A stretch of 15,997 nucleotides of DNA from Verrucomicrobiota bacterium (GTDB lineage Bacteria; Verrucomicrobiota; Verrucomicrobiia; Chthoniobacterales; UBA6821): NCBI GenBank assembly GCA_016871655.1, contig VHCR01000010.1, forward strand, positions 1 through 15,997, given 5' to 3'. Numbering within the stretch: position 1 is the first letter of the stretch; every line of letters starts with the position of its first letter. Below the pieces are notes generated by a model. The model was not told where the DNA came from. It ran no database searches and worked only from the letters and a program-made list of their open reading frames with translations. The position numbers and the translations under genes are program-made. Below are positions 8,167 to 15,863 of this stretch, piece by piece.

Positions 8167-8511
8167 AAAAATAAGACTAGATTAAATAAAAGTTATTCAA
8201 ATGGTATTCTTTTAGTATATTCTTTTAGAACATTTGTCATCTTAATCATAGTGTTAATAACTTTTAGTTAGTTAATTTAACTTCCAAATTATAAGAAAGT
8301 TAAATCATTTTAAAAGTGTGGTTTTATGTTAGAATAAGTAAATCTTTTTAGAAAAGAAAACGTTCTATGAAACATTTTATTAATAATTATTTTCAACTAT
8401 TAACATGTTTTTAACATTTAATTTATATAGTCTCCCTTATCTTTAAAATGATGCTGAAAATAATATTTTTAAAAATCAAAAATATTTTATATTAAATAAG
8501 TTATAATTTAA
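8167..8511. other. Very AT-rich divergent intergenic region; candidate oriC/DUE
   Basis: These 345 bases hold no gene and contain only 59 G or C by hand count, about 17%. The region lies between divergently transcribed glnD and mnmG, and must carry both promoters. It has three degenerate DnaA-box-like 9-mers: TTATTAACA on the minus strand (8252-8260), CTATTAACA (8397-8405) and TTTTTAACA (8408-8416). These differ from TTATCCACA at two or three positions. An 8-bp palindrome AACATGTT sits at 8402-8409. A loose promoter for mnmG could be TTAACA (8400-8405) with TATATA (8424-8429), spaced 18. The region next to mnmG (gidA) is the replication origin in many bacteria, but dnaA, rpmH and parAB are not in view, so the origin call is a hypothesis. 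Confidence 0.3.
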
Positions 8512-10380
8512 ATGGATTTTTTTAATTATCCTAAACAATACCAAACTATTGTAATAGGAGCTGGGCATGCTGGAATAGAGGCTGCTTTGGCTTCTGCGAG
8601 ATTGGGATGTGAGACATTATTATTAACTCAAAACGCAGATACCGTTGGACAGATGTCTTGTAATCCAGCGATAGGTGGCTCTGCTAAGGGACATATTGTA
8701 AGAGAGATAGATGCTCTTGGAGGAATCATGGGTCTCAATACAGATGCGACTGGCATTCAATTTAGAATGCTCAATGCCAATAAAGGTCCTAGTATTCGCG
8801 CGCCGCGAGCACAGTGTGACAAAAAATCTTATCAGTTCAGATTAAAAGCCATTTTAGAAGAAGCTCCTTTTCTTACTGTAGCTCAAGCTAATGTGGCCCG
8901 ATTTTTAATGAAAGATGATGAAATAACCGGCGTTGAAACAACATTTGGAATTCGTTACTCTGCTCAAGCCGTTGTTGTGACGACAGGAACCTTCATGAGA
9001 GGACTTATTCATGTTGGAAAAAGAAATCAGTCTGGAGGAAGGATGGCTGATGGAGTTTCTAATATAAGTGAAAGCATAGAAGCTTTGGGATTTAAAATGG
9101 GGCGATTTAAAACAGGGACTCCGTGTCGAATTTTAGCAAAGTCTATCAATTTTTCTCTCTGCGAGCGACAAGATGGAGATACTGAACCATCTCCTTTTTC
9201 CTACATCCGCGAGACGATCACTCAAGAGAGAGGGGAGATTCATACACTCAACTACGCTAAGGATGGAATATTCCACGTGGAACAGATCCCTTGTTGGTTG
9301 ACCTACACGAACGAGAAAACCCACGAAATAATCGCCTCTAACATTGATAAATCTCCTCTCTACGCCGGAATGATCGAGGGAGTAGGGCCTCGGTATTGCC
9401 CATCAATTGAAGATAAAGTTGTTAAATTTTCTGAAAAACCACGGCATCAAATTTTTTTAGAGCCAGAAGGACGACACACGGGGGAAGTTTATGTCAACGG
9501 ACTTTCAACGAGCCTTCCGTTTGAAGTTCAGTACGATTTTATCAGATCGATTGTAGGTCTTGAAAATGCTGAAATCCTTCGGCCAGGCTATGCGGTTGAA
9601 TATGATTACATATTTCCTAATCAGCTTTACTCAACTCTCGAGACAAAAAAAATTAGTGGACTCTACTTTGCAGGGCAGATCAATGGAACCTCAGGATACG
9701 AAGAAGCTGCCGGCCAGGGATTGGTTGCTGGAGCCAATGCCGCATTGAAAATTCTCAAAAAAGAACCGCTAATCTTGTGCCGAGATGAAGCCTACATCGG
9801 TGTCATGATAGACGATCTCGTAACGCGCGGGAGTCCTGAACCATATCGGATGTTCACCAGCCGTGCGGAATATCGGCTTCGGCTGCGCCAAGACAATGCT
9901 GATATCAGGTTGACTGGCAAGGCAATAGACTTGGGACTATCATGTAACTATCGCAAATCAAGTTACTTGTCAAAAAAACAATCGATCGCCGAGCTTCTAG
10001 AAAAAATTCCCGACATGCGTTATGACGGAATCGGTTTAGAAAATTGGTTGCGTCGTCCAGAAAATCATGTGGAAAAACTTCCTGCTGAAATTAGACAAGG
10101 ATATTCGCCCGAGATTTGGTCTTACCTCGAAACGGAGCTGAAATTTGAAGGCTATTTAAAACGCGAAGAACTTCAAATCGAGCGGGCCAAAAAACAAGAG
10201 AAATGGAAAATTCCCGATCAAATCGAATATCATTCCATTCCGAGTCTCAGCTCCGAGGCTCGCCAAAAATTGACAGAATACAGGCCGACTTCCTTGCGCC
10301 ATGCCGCCCGTATTAGCGGTGTAACACCAGCAGACATCGATGTGATTGCGCTTTGGTTGAAGAAAAATAAGATCGTTTAA
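8512..10380 (+). CDS. mnmG: tRNA uridine-5-carboxymethylaminomethyl modification enzyme MnmG (GidA)
   Basis: 622 residues, the standard length for MnmG. It shows the FAD-binding GAGHAG (16-21) followed by an ADP-binding helix, the conserved SCNPAIGG (49-56) and [18 protein letters not shown] (91-108), the second signature [11 protein letters not shown] (292-302), and [18 protein letters not shown] (386-403), which binds FAD and marks the family. The C-terminal helical domain, which binds tRNA and MnmE, is intact to residue 622. With MnmE it installs the (carboxymethyl)aminomethyl group at C5 of wobble uridine 34 in several tRNAs, using FAD, methylenetetrahydrofolate and glycine or ammonium. 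mnmE is not nearby. The ATG at 8512 sits directly after an AT-rich stretch with no Shine-Dalgarno sequence. The TATAAT at 8502-8507 is too close to the ATG to be its -10 box unless initiation occurs inside the gene. Confidence 0.96.
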   Translation: MDFFNYPKQYQTIVIGAGHAGIEAALASARLGCETLLLTQNADTVGQMSCNPAIGGSAKGHIVREIDALGGIMGLNTDATGIQFRMLNANKGPSIRAPRAQCDKKSYQFRLKAILEEAPFLTVAQANVARFLMKDDEITGVETTFGIRYSAQAVVVTTGTFMRGLIHVGKRNQSGGRMADGVSNISESIEALGFKMGRFKTGTPCRILAKSINFSLCERQDGDTEPSPFSYIRETITQERGEIHTLNYAKDGIFHVEQIPCWLTYTNEKTHEIIASNIDKSPLYAGMIEGVGPRYCPSIEDKVVKFSEKPRHQIFLEPEGRHTGEVYVNGLSTSLPFEVQYDFIRSIVGLENAEILRPGYAVEYDYIFPNQLYSTLETKKISGLYFAGQINGTSGYEEAAGQGLVAGANAALKILKKEPLILCRDEAYIGVMIDDLVTRGSPEPYRMFTSRAEYRLRLRQDNADIRLTGKAIDLGLSCNYRKSSYLSKKQSIAELLEKIPDMRYDGIGLENWLRRPENHVEKLPAEIRQGYSPEIWSYLETELKFEGYLKREELQIERAKKQEKWKIPDQIEYHSIPSLSSEARQKLTEYRPTSLRHAARISGVTPADIDVIALWLKKNKIV

Positions 10381-10414
10381 GCGAGCGTTAATTTCATTTA
10401 CTCTTTTAGAATTA

Positions 10415-11089
10415 CTAAATGAGATGAAAATTTAAAATTTTAACTTCACCATTTTGGTCAACAATTCCATCCATTTCAGATTCTAATCTTGGTGAATTCT
10501 CTATTTTTTTAGGATCGGAGGTTAATGTTACGTGGATAGTTAGGGGAAGATCAATAAATTGATTTTTAAAAGATGTTGATGATTCTTCGACATCAATTGT
10601 AAAACCATCCGGGTAAGCAGAGCCACATCCCCTATTCCATTGTTTCGCTTTTTCATATTTTTTTGGAGCAGCTATTTTAGTGTATGCCAGGATCTTTTTT
10701 TGAAAAAGAGTTAAAAGATCTCTTTGCCAAACAGCTTGAGTTTCATTAAACCTTATTAAAACGAGAGACAATGGAGCCCACTTTCCATCAACTTTCCAAA
10801 GAACAAGAGTCTCATCTTTAGACCAACGCGGAGAAACAATCTTGATGTGATTAATGGGGTGATCGAATCCTGGTCGCGCAAAAACTTTCGTAATTATCTT
10901 TTTAGTTTTCAATGAGACAAGAGAATTAAAAATATTTCTCGACTCATTAGTTAAAAATGGAGCAGTAAATCCATATTGACCTGAAGGAGAAAGAGTCTCT
11001 TCTGGGATTGTGTATCCTTTTGGAGGAAGAGTTGCCAATCCGGTTTTAATTGAAATAAGGGCAAGAAATAATACTAATAAAGATTTCAT
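10415..11089 (-). CDS. Secreted protein of unknown function
   Basis: 224 residues, not recognised as a named family. The first 19 residues form a clear Sec signal peptide (MKSLLVLFLALISIKTGLA, likely cut after GLA), so the mature protein should reach the periplasm or the outside. Two short stretches, SPSGQYGF (34-41) and SPRWSKDETLVLW (86-98), look like strands of TolB/WD40-like propeller repeats, but only two are seen and the protein is too small for a propeller. One cysteine (C155) remains in the mature part, in WNRGCGSAYPDG. The ATG lies two bases after the stop of the upstream broken GH75-like gene (TAA-TT-ATG), so the two were probably co-transcribed and translationally coupled; nonsense codons in that gene may reduce its expression. 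It converges with mnmG, 34 bases away. The gene is AT-rich compared with lpd. Confidence 0.7.
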   Translation of the reverse strand: MKSLLVLFLALISIKTGLATLPPKGYTIPEETLSPSGQYGFTAPFLTNESRNIFNSLVSLKTKKIITKVFARPGFDHPINHIKIVSPRWSKDETLVLWKVDGKWAPLSLVLIRFNETQAVWQRDLLTLFQKKILAYTKIAAPKKYEKAKQWNRGCGSAYPDGFTIDVEESSTSFKNQFIDLPLTIHVTLTSDPKKIENSPRLESEMDGIVDQNGEVKILNFHLI

Positions 11090-11091
11090 AA

Positions 11092-11829
11092 TTAATTTCC
11101 AGATGGATAGTAGGTAACTGTGATGTAGACATTTGCATCAGAAAAATGATATGTAGGGATTGGGCCTTTTAGAGGTACATCACGAAAGCTAAAACCTAAA
11201 TCCAAGGCAGCTTTAATAGAAATTTCGCCTACGCTATCAGTTACAGGGCCTAGATCTCCTACTCTTGATTGTATTGTCTTATCCCACGGTGTGGAACTAA
11301 CAAGAACGCCATTCACAAAGTGATCAAGTTAAAAATGAGCAGTTACATCTGCTCTATCTCCACGTTTAACTCCTTGTGCCAGTAACCAACCAGGAGCAAC
11401 AACATATGAATCTAGATCAGCATTTAAGTCTTTATTATTTGGTTGCCACCATGTATGAGGAGCATGATAAAAGTCTTTATGAGCGGGACCGCTTCCATCA
11501 TCATCCAACTTAGGTTGTCCATTATATGTTAATGGCCCTTTTGCCATCATCATCGGAGGATTTTCAGCAAGTTCGTCAGATCCTTCTCCGGGTGCTTCTG
11601 AATTTTCATAGGCTGTTTCGGGATTAGTATTTTCGACGGAAGAAGTTTTATTTTATGAAAGTTCTGAAGGGCCTACGCTCTCGTCCTCACTACTAGGAGA
11701 AGGAGAATAACAACCAATACTTGAGTAAGCGGCTGGGGGGGCAGAGTTATATTCGGGAATACTGCTATAAGCAGCTAGAGAATAAGTGGATAACAACAAC
11801 GTTGATGCGACAAGGAGGATTCTTTTCAT
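11092..11829 (-). pseudogene. GH75 (chitosanase)-like secreted protein, interrupted by two in-frame TAA codons
   Basis: One reading frame runs from the ATG at 11829 to the TAA at 11092-11094 (245 codons plus stop), broken only by TAA at 11653-11655 and TAA at 11329-11331; there is no frameshift. It starts with a Sec signal peptide (MKRILLVASTLLLSTYSLA). A Ser/Pro/Glu-rich linker follows, then DDDGSGPAHKDFYH, LNADLDSYVVAPGWLLAQGV, KRGDRADV, VGDLGP and VGEISIKAALDLG, and a final strand VYITVTYYPSGN. The order (DGSGP, then NAD..YVV.P, then G(D)xGP..x..GE.S...A..LG) resembles what I know of the GH75 family, whose catalytic Asp and Glu lie in that last segment. The second stop reads AHF-TAA-LDHF, where one C-to-T change from CAA (Gln) would explain it. 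The protein is probably no longer made whole. Readthrough or a sequencing error is possible. The GH75 match comes from memory and is moderate. Confidence 0.6.
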
Positions 11830-11932
11830 GGTTTTTGTTTTTTTAATTCCACTAGTTGCATATTGATGCACAAAATCAAAATGGTGAAAATAATTTTTTT
11901 AGAAGCTTTGAGAAAAAAAATTAAAATTTTTT

Positions 11933-11962
11933 TTGACGATGAGGCAAAGAAAACACGATACT
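11933..11962 (+). promoter_or_regulatory. Putative sigma-70-like promoter of lpd
   Basis: A -35-like TTGACG (11933-11938) and a -10-like GATACT (11957-11962) are 18 bases apart and match the consensus at 5/6 and 4/6. Transcription would begin around 11968-11971, almost at the lpd ATG (11971), so the mRNA would be leaderless or nearly so. This agrees with the lack of a ribosome binding site, but the match is modest. Confidence 0.35.
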
Positions 11963-11970
11963 AGAAAACT

Positions 11971-13356
11971 ATGTCGATGATTCCTTATGATCTTATTGTA
12001 ATTGGTGGTGGCCCTGCGGGCTACGTGGGTGCAATTCGTGCGGCGCAGCTGGGTAAGAAAGTTGCTGTGGTAGAAAAAGAGCGCGCTGGCGGCACCTGCT
12101 TAAACTGGGGTTGTATTCCAACGAAATCTTTACTCCGCAACGCCGAGCTCTACTCACTCCTCAAAAATCACGCTGGCGATTTTGGTTTTGAAATTGGAAG
12201 CATGAGCTACGATTGGAGCAAGGTTATCGGCCGTTCGCGCAAAGTTGCAGACAAGCTTGCAGGTGGCATCGAGTTTCTTTTCAAAAAAAATAAAGTCGAC
12301 TACATTCTTGGCGAAGCCACCATTCCAAAGGCTGGACAAGTTGACGTTGTCAAAAAAGATGGAACAGCGGCGCAACTCGCAGCACCAAAAATCCTCATCA
12401 CCACTGGAGTTGTCACACGCGAGATGCCAGGCTTCCCAATGAATGGGACTTCCGTCATAGGCAGTCGTCAAGCTATGGCGCTACCAGTACAACCCAAAGA
12501 AATCATCGTGATCGGCGCTGGTGCCATTGGAATCGAGTTTGCCTATTTTTTCAATTCGTTCGGAACAAAAGTTACCGTCATCGAAATGATGCCGAACATT
12601 CTTCCGGTCGAAGACACTGAAGTCAGCGTCGCTCTCGAAAAAGCGTTGACCAAGCAAGGGATCAAAATTTTGACCGAAACAAAAGTTGAGAAAGCCGAAA
12701 CAACAGCGACTGGCGTTTCGATTACAGTTTCTGGAAAAAAAAGCGAGACACTCACTGCCGACGTAGCGCTTGTTGCCATTGGCGTTGCACCTCTGCTTCC
12801 TGGCGGAATGCCCTTCAAGCTTGATCCGAAGGGCTATCTTGCCGTCAATGAAAAATATGAAACGAGTGTTTCTGGCATCTATGGAGCTGGCGACATCATT
12901 GGGCCACCGTGGCTTGCCCACGTTGCAAGTTGGGAGGCCATTCAAGCGGTCGAAGGAATGTTTGGAAAACGAAAACCTCAACGCCAGCGCACCTTCCCGG
13001 GTTGCACCTACTGCCAACCGCAAGTGGCGAGCGTTGGCTTGACCGAGCGCGCTGCTAAAGAAAAAGGGATGACCGTGAAGATCGGAAAATTTCCGTTCCA
13101 AGCCAGTGGCAAGGCCCAAGCGATGGGCGAGACAGATGGTTTTGTAAAACTTCTTTTCAATGAGCCTCACGGCGAAATTGTTGGAGCTCACATCATCGGC
13201 AATGAAGCAACAGAGATGATTGCTGAATTGGGATTGGCGATCACACTCGAGGCAACCTACGACGATATCGCCAGCACGATCCATGCGCATCCGACGCTGA
13301 GTGAGGCTGTGATGGAGGCGACGGAGGCCTCTAACGGACATGCGATCCACATCTAA
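11971..13356 (+). CDS. lpd: Dihydrolipoyl dehydrogenase (E3)
   Basis: 461 residues, normal for E3. The N-terminal FAD site IGGGPAGYVGA (11-21) is followed by the redox-active disulfide GGTCLNWGCIPTK (C43 and C48), the NAD-binding IGAGAIGIEFAYFF (about 176-189), the second FAD motif YGAGD, and the C-terminal catalytic pair H440 and E445 in HAHPTLSEA. All active-site residues are present. The enzyme re-oxidises lipoyl groups with NAD+ in the pyruvate and 2-oxoglutarate dehydrogenase complexes or the glycine cleavage system. No E1 or E2 gene is nearby, so it stands alone as a shared E3 subunit. The gene is distinctly more GC-rich (34 of 60 bases at 13021-13080) than the unknown secreted genes beside it. 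The ATG at 11971 (MSMIPYDLIVIGG) is preferred; a second ATG two codons later would hardly change the protein. Confidence 0.96.
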   Translation: MSMIPYDLIVIGGGPAGYVGAIRAAQLGKKVAVVEKERAGGTCLNWGCIPTKSLLRNAELYSLLKNHAGDFGFEIGSMSYDWSKVIGRSRKVADKLAGGIEFLFKKNKVDYILGEATIPKAGQVDVVKKDGTAAQLAAPKILITTGVVTREMPGFPMNGTSVIGSRQAMALPVQPKEIIVIGAGAIGIEFAYFFNSFGTKVTVIEMMPNILPVEDTEVSVALEKALTKQGIKILTETKVEKAETTATGVSITVSGKKSETLTADVALVAIGVAPLLPGGMPFKLDPKGYLAVNEKYETSVSGIYGAGDIIGPPWLAHVASWEAIQAVEGMFGKRKPQRQRTFPGCTYCQPQVASVGLTERAAKEKGMTVKIGKFPFQASGKAQAMGETDGFVKLLFNEPHGEIVGAHIIGNEATEMIAELGLAITLEATYDDIASTIHAHPTLSEAVMEATEASNGHAIHI

Positions 13357-13526
13357 AACTGCTTTGAAAATTCTACTGCTGCGGCGAAGATCTCCGTCGC
13401 GCCGGTGCTCGACTCGTCGAGTATTTCCATATACACTCCTCGTCTGTGCGCTGTCGCTCCTTGCGCTTCATTGCAGCAGCGAATTTTGAACATATTCTCA
13501 AGGTTCATACGAAACTAGATTTTTCA

Positions 13527-13898
13527 ATGGCATCTTCCAAAAAACAAATTTCGTTTTTGCGCAAGCGAGTCCTACGCGAGTGGCGTGGCTTGCCGAGCGA
13601 GACGACTCCTGACGCGCAGGTCATTGTTGCTGATGTTTTGGCAAAAGTGATTACAAAACTCGGGTTGAATGCCCGGATCAAGCAGGAAGAGATTATTGCA
13701 ACGTGGAATGAATTGGTCGGAGATTTTTTGGCGACACATTCAGAGCCGCAGCAATTGTCTCATGGAATTCTTTCAGTCCGTGTGATTCAACCAACGATTC
13801 GCTACGAATTAGATCGTGTTTGGAAAAAAGAGCTATTGCAAAAATTGCAAGCACGATTTGGATCAAAACTAATCCGCGATGTGCGCTTTGGATCATAA
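13527..13898 (+). CDS. DciA/DUF721 family protein (putative replicative helicase loader)
   Basis: 123 residues. A basic N-terminal stretch (SFLRKRVLREWRG, 9-21) leads to a DUF721 domain over about residues 34-121: a helix VADVLAKVITKLGL, the conserved W60-NELVG with LATHSEPQQL (68-77), the strand GILSVRVIQPTIRYELDRVW (80-99), a Lys/Arg-rich helix KKELLQKLQARFG, and a last strand IRDVRFGS. Family members called DciA load or activate the DnaB helicase in bacteria without DnaC or DnaI. The gene is just upstream of folB (11-base gap) and likely shares its transcript. The frame extends up to a GTG at 13446, but the first 27 residues are unlike the family, so the ATG at 13527 is preferred. It lies about 5 kb from the AT-rich candidate origin region. 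Confidence 0.75.
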   Translation: MASSKKQISFLRKRVLREWRGLPSETTPDAQVIVADVLAKVITKLGLNARIKQEEIIATWNELVGDFLATHSEPQQLSHGILSVRVIQPTIRYELDRVWKKELLQKLQARFGSKLIRDVRFGS

Positions 13899-13909
13899 CT
13901 TTGCTTGGC

Positions 13910-14260
13910 ATGGAGAGAATCATTGAAATCAAAGGGCTCTCAGTGTCAGGATCCATCGGCGTTCCAGCAGAAGAACGTGCGCAACCACAAGAGCTCTGCT
14001 TCGATGTGCGATTTGCAGCCCATCTGCAACCGAAAACATTAAATGAGAATCTTGCCGCTACGGTAGATTATGCTGCGGTGAGTCGACGGGTCGCAGAACT
14101 AGTCCAGATAAGGCCGCGGAAGCTGATTGAAACGTTAGCCGATGAGTTAGCAGAGACCCTTCTCGAAGAGTTTTCGCTCCGATGGATCGAGGTAACAGTG
14201 CGCAAATTTATTTTGCTTAACACCGAATACGTTGCTGTAACAGTGAAGAAGGAAAAATAA
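13910..14260 (+). CDS. folB: Dihydroneopterin aldolase
   Basis: 116 residues, the normal FolB length. It reads IIEIKGLSVSGSIGVPAEER (4-23) with the conserved E22, then Q27 in the QPQE segment, TVDYAAV (51-57) with substrate-contacting Y54, KLIETLADELAETLL (71-85) with E74, and the C-terminal strand VTVRKF with catalytic K99. The enzyme cleaves 7,8-dihydroneopterin to 6-hydroxymethyl-7,8-dihydropterin and glycolaldehyde in folate synthesis; its product pool also supports the one-carbon units used by MnmG. The ATG at 13910 was chosen over an earlier in-frame ATG at 13820, which lies inside the DciA-family gene and adds 30 residues unlike FolB. It follows the DciA-family gene by 11 bases and converges with the ferredoxin gene, with only three bases between stop codons. 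Confidence 0.88.
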   Translation: MERIIEIKGLSVSGSIGVPAEERAQPQELCFDVRFAAHLQPKTLNENLAATVDYAAVSRRVAELVQIRPRKLIETLADELAETLLEEFSLRWIEVTVRKFILLNTEYVAVTVKKEK

Positions 14261-14263
14261 TTT

Positions 14264-14497
14264 TTACTCTCCATCATTGCCGATAGCCTCGACCGGGCAG
14301 CCTTCCATGGCTTCTTTGCAGAGTGCTTCCTCTTCGGGTGTGGAAGGTTGTTTGTAAACATAAGAATGCCCACCATCATCATTGCGTGTAAAATTAGCGG
14401 GAGCCGTCTCACGACAAAGATCGCAATCGATGCATTGATCATCGACATAAAATTTTCCTGAAGCATTATCAGGGTATTTGTTTTCAATATCAGCCAT
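14264..14497 (-). CDS. Small ferredoxin, single [4Fe-4S] (or [3Fe-4S]) cluster
   Basis: 77 residues, strongly acidic. Cysteines C22, C25 and C28 form CIDCDLC, and C67 is followed by Pro (GCPVEAI), which gives one complete cluster-binding set. The second CxxCxxCxxxCP set of bacterial 2[4Fe-4S] ferredoxins is absent, so only one cluster is expected. C60 is an extra cysteine that could form a disulfide, as in some single-cluster ferredoxins. The protein would carry electrons in the cytosol; its partners are not visible here. It is a single-gene unit that converges with folB. The ATG at 14497 has no Shine-Dalgarno sequence. Its upstream region is the repeat-rich spacer at 14511-14618. Confidence 0.85.
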   Translation of the reverse strand: MADIENKYPDNASGKFYVDDQCIDCDLCRETAPANFTRNDDGGHSYVYKQPSTPEEEALCKEAMEGCPVEAIGNDGE

Positions 14498-14510
14498 AAA
14501 AGAAACGTTT

Positions 14511-14618
14511 AGGGGTTGAGGAGTTTAGGAGTTGAGTGGAAAATGCTTCTCAACTTTTCAACAGCCGCATAAGCGGCGGCTCAACAGCTGCGTAGTAGCG
14601 CTCAACTTTTTAGCGCTA
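14511..14618. repeat. Imperfect repeats with GTTGAG/CTCAAC motif and small hairpins
   Basis: Between the ferredoxin and GT9 genes, GTTGAG occurs at 14515-14520 and 14531-14536. Its complement TCAAC then appears at 14550, 14558, 14581 and 14602. Two of these are the longer TCAACAGC, with starts 23 bases apart. Hairpins can form between the motifs: GCCGC-ATAA-GCGGC (14564-14577) and TAGCGCT/AGCGCTA (14596-14602 with 14612-14618, followed outside by a weak AC-rich stretch). The left part is purine-rich (G, A and T only). Function is unknown; it may be a degenerate tandem array, and the last hairpin could assist termination or processing. Confidence 0.45.
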
Positions 14619-14659
14619 CAGTACAAATAAGTGTTATCTTATTTCAACTTGTAAGCCTG

Positions 14660-15682
14660 TTATAATTTAAAGCCGTTTTGGATGATTTCAATGACTTTTT
14701 TTGAAACGATGTCGGGATCGACATCTGCAAGAGTGTCAGTGGGGCTAGCGATGACGGTGCCTTTTTTGGAATAGGGGCGCCAAACGGCTGGATCAATATC
14801 TCCAAAAAGAGTGACCGTTGTGATATCCAGTGCTGCTGCGATGTGCATCGCCCCGCCATCCGATCCAACAATCAAATTGCACGCAGAGAACGCAACCATG
14901 AGGCTTCGAAGATCAGTCGTTGATTTTGCCAAGACCTCAGGAAAAGCCGCTGCAAGCTGCTCTGCGAGCTGGTCATCGCCGGGATGTTGCAATGCTGTTG
15001 CTGAACCGGGAGACCAAAGCAGCCGCAATCGTGCATGAGGGCAAAGTGCTGTGATAAAAGTTTTCCATTGATCAAAAGTCCAACGCTGCTTCGGGCGGCG
15101 AGCAGAAATTTGCAGGCCAATGATCGGGAGGCTTTCATTTCCTGGAACTAGCATTCGCTCACGAACGAGCGATTTCTTTTCTTCAGTTGAAAGAAAAAGC
15201 GACATCGATTCTGGTGCTGGAAGGCTGATACCAAGAGCCTGTGCGTAGCTTAAAACCTGTAAGACGTGTGGATCACTTTGAGAAATGGTAACGGAATGAT
15301 AATTTTTGGGGACGCGATGTTGCGGAGACCCCGCACCATAAATCCTTCGCGGCTTGATCCAGCGAGCAAGGCCGGTGGTGCGTTTGTTAAAAACGGGAAC
15401 CGTAATAATGACGCTGTCGTAATGTTGCTGGCGAAGTTGAAAAAGAACGATGACTTTGCGAATCCAAGCATGGATTTTTTTTCCAAGACCATGCACATGT
15501 TTCGCTTTACCATAACTCCAGAGGCGTGAGAGACGAGGATCATTGCGAACAAGATCGATATTGTAGTCATTGCCCAAAAAATCAATCGATGCCTCTGGAA
15601 GGCCCTTCCGAAGAACCTCAAAGAGCGGTGTCGTGCAGGCGAGATCGCCAATGTTATCGTTGCGAATGAGAAGGAGTTTCAC
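14660..15682 (-). CDS. GT9 glycosyltransferase (ADP-heptose:LPS heptosyltransferase family)
   Basis: 340 residues, typical for GT9. The N-terminal Rossmann domain begins KLLLIRNDNIGDLACTTPLF (2-21), with the family's GD motif at 12-13. The C-terminal domain holds LPIIGLQISARRPKQRW (185-201), the signature VGSDGGAMHIAAALD (272-286) and LFGDIDPAVWRPY (292-304), which contact the nucleotide sugar. Members add heptose or similar sugars to LPS core at the cytoplasmic face of the inner membrane; the donor and acceptor cannot be told here. The start is GTG at 15682, chosen because the family motif begins at residue 2. The gene ends about 160 bases before the ferredoxin gene on the same strand, and the incoming insertion sequence lies upstream of it. 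It is the second GT9 gene in the window and differs clearly from the partial one at the left edge. Confidence 0.9.
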   Translation of the reverse strand: MKLLLIRNDNIGDLACTTPLFEVLRKGLPEASIDFLGNDYNIDLVRNDPRLSRLWSYGKAKHVHGLGKKIHAWIRKVIVLFQLRQQHYDSVIITVPVFNKRTTGLARWIKPRRIYGAGSPQHRVPKNYHSVTISQSDPHVLQVLSYAQALGISLPAPESMSLFLSTEEKKSLVRERMLVPGNESLPIIGLQISARRPKQRWTFDQWKTFITALCPHARLRLLWSPGSATALQHPGDDQLAEQLAAAFPEVLAKSTTDLRSLMVAFSACNLIVGSDGGAMHIAAALDITTVTLFGDIDPAVWRPYSKKGTVIASPTDTLADVDPDIVSKKVIEIIQNGFKL

Positions 15683-15847
15683 GACAGGTTATGGTCTGTA
15701 AGCGATAGAATTTTCAAATTGCAATAATCATGTTTTAAGACTCACAATCACTCTTGTCCAAAATAAGGATTTGAGAAGTTAGAAAAATTGAACAGAAGCC
15801 TCCGATGTAGGAGAATAGTTGAGTTATAAAATCAATAAACTCACCAC

Positions 15848-15854
15848 AAGGAGG
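15848..15854 (+). promoter_or_regulatory. Strong Shine-Dalgarno sequence of the IS transposase
   Basis: AAGGAGG lies nine bases before the transposase ATG (15864). It fixes that start, and it is the only textbook ribosome binding site I find in front of a gene in this window. Confidence 0.8.
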
Positions 15855-15863
15855 CATTCTGTT

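Noticed and set aside
8502..8507. Perfect TATAAT just before mnmG
   Set aside because: It ends five bases before the ATG, so transcription would start inside the gene; no -35 box is properly spaced. It is probably a by-product of AT richness.
10394..10422. 7-bp inverted repeat in the mnmG convergent gap
   Set aside because: All AT apart from one pair, with a 15-base loop, and it overlaps the end of the minus-strand gene; too weak to call a terminator.
12481..13350. Long (289-codon) open frame on the minus strand inside lpd
   Set aside because: It is antisense to a convincing full-length lpd, and its translation is rich in Cys, His, Arg and Asn with no family-like pattern.
13381..13400. 20-base near-palindrome (16 of 20 positions, AGATCT core) after lpd
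   Set aside because: It has mismatches in the arms and no T tract, and there is no sign that it acts as a terminator or operator.
13446..13526. Possible GTG-started extension of the DciA-family protein
   Set aside because: The 27 extra residues have no family resemblance, and the ATG at 13527 gives the usual basic N-terminus.
13820..13909. Possible 30-residue N-terminal extension of FolB
   Set aside because: It overlaps the DciA-family gene in another frame and does not look like FolB; the family motif begins at the ATG at 13910.
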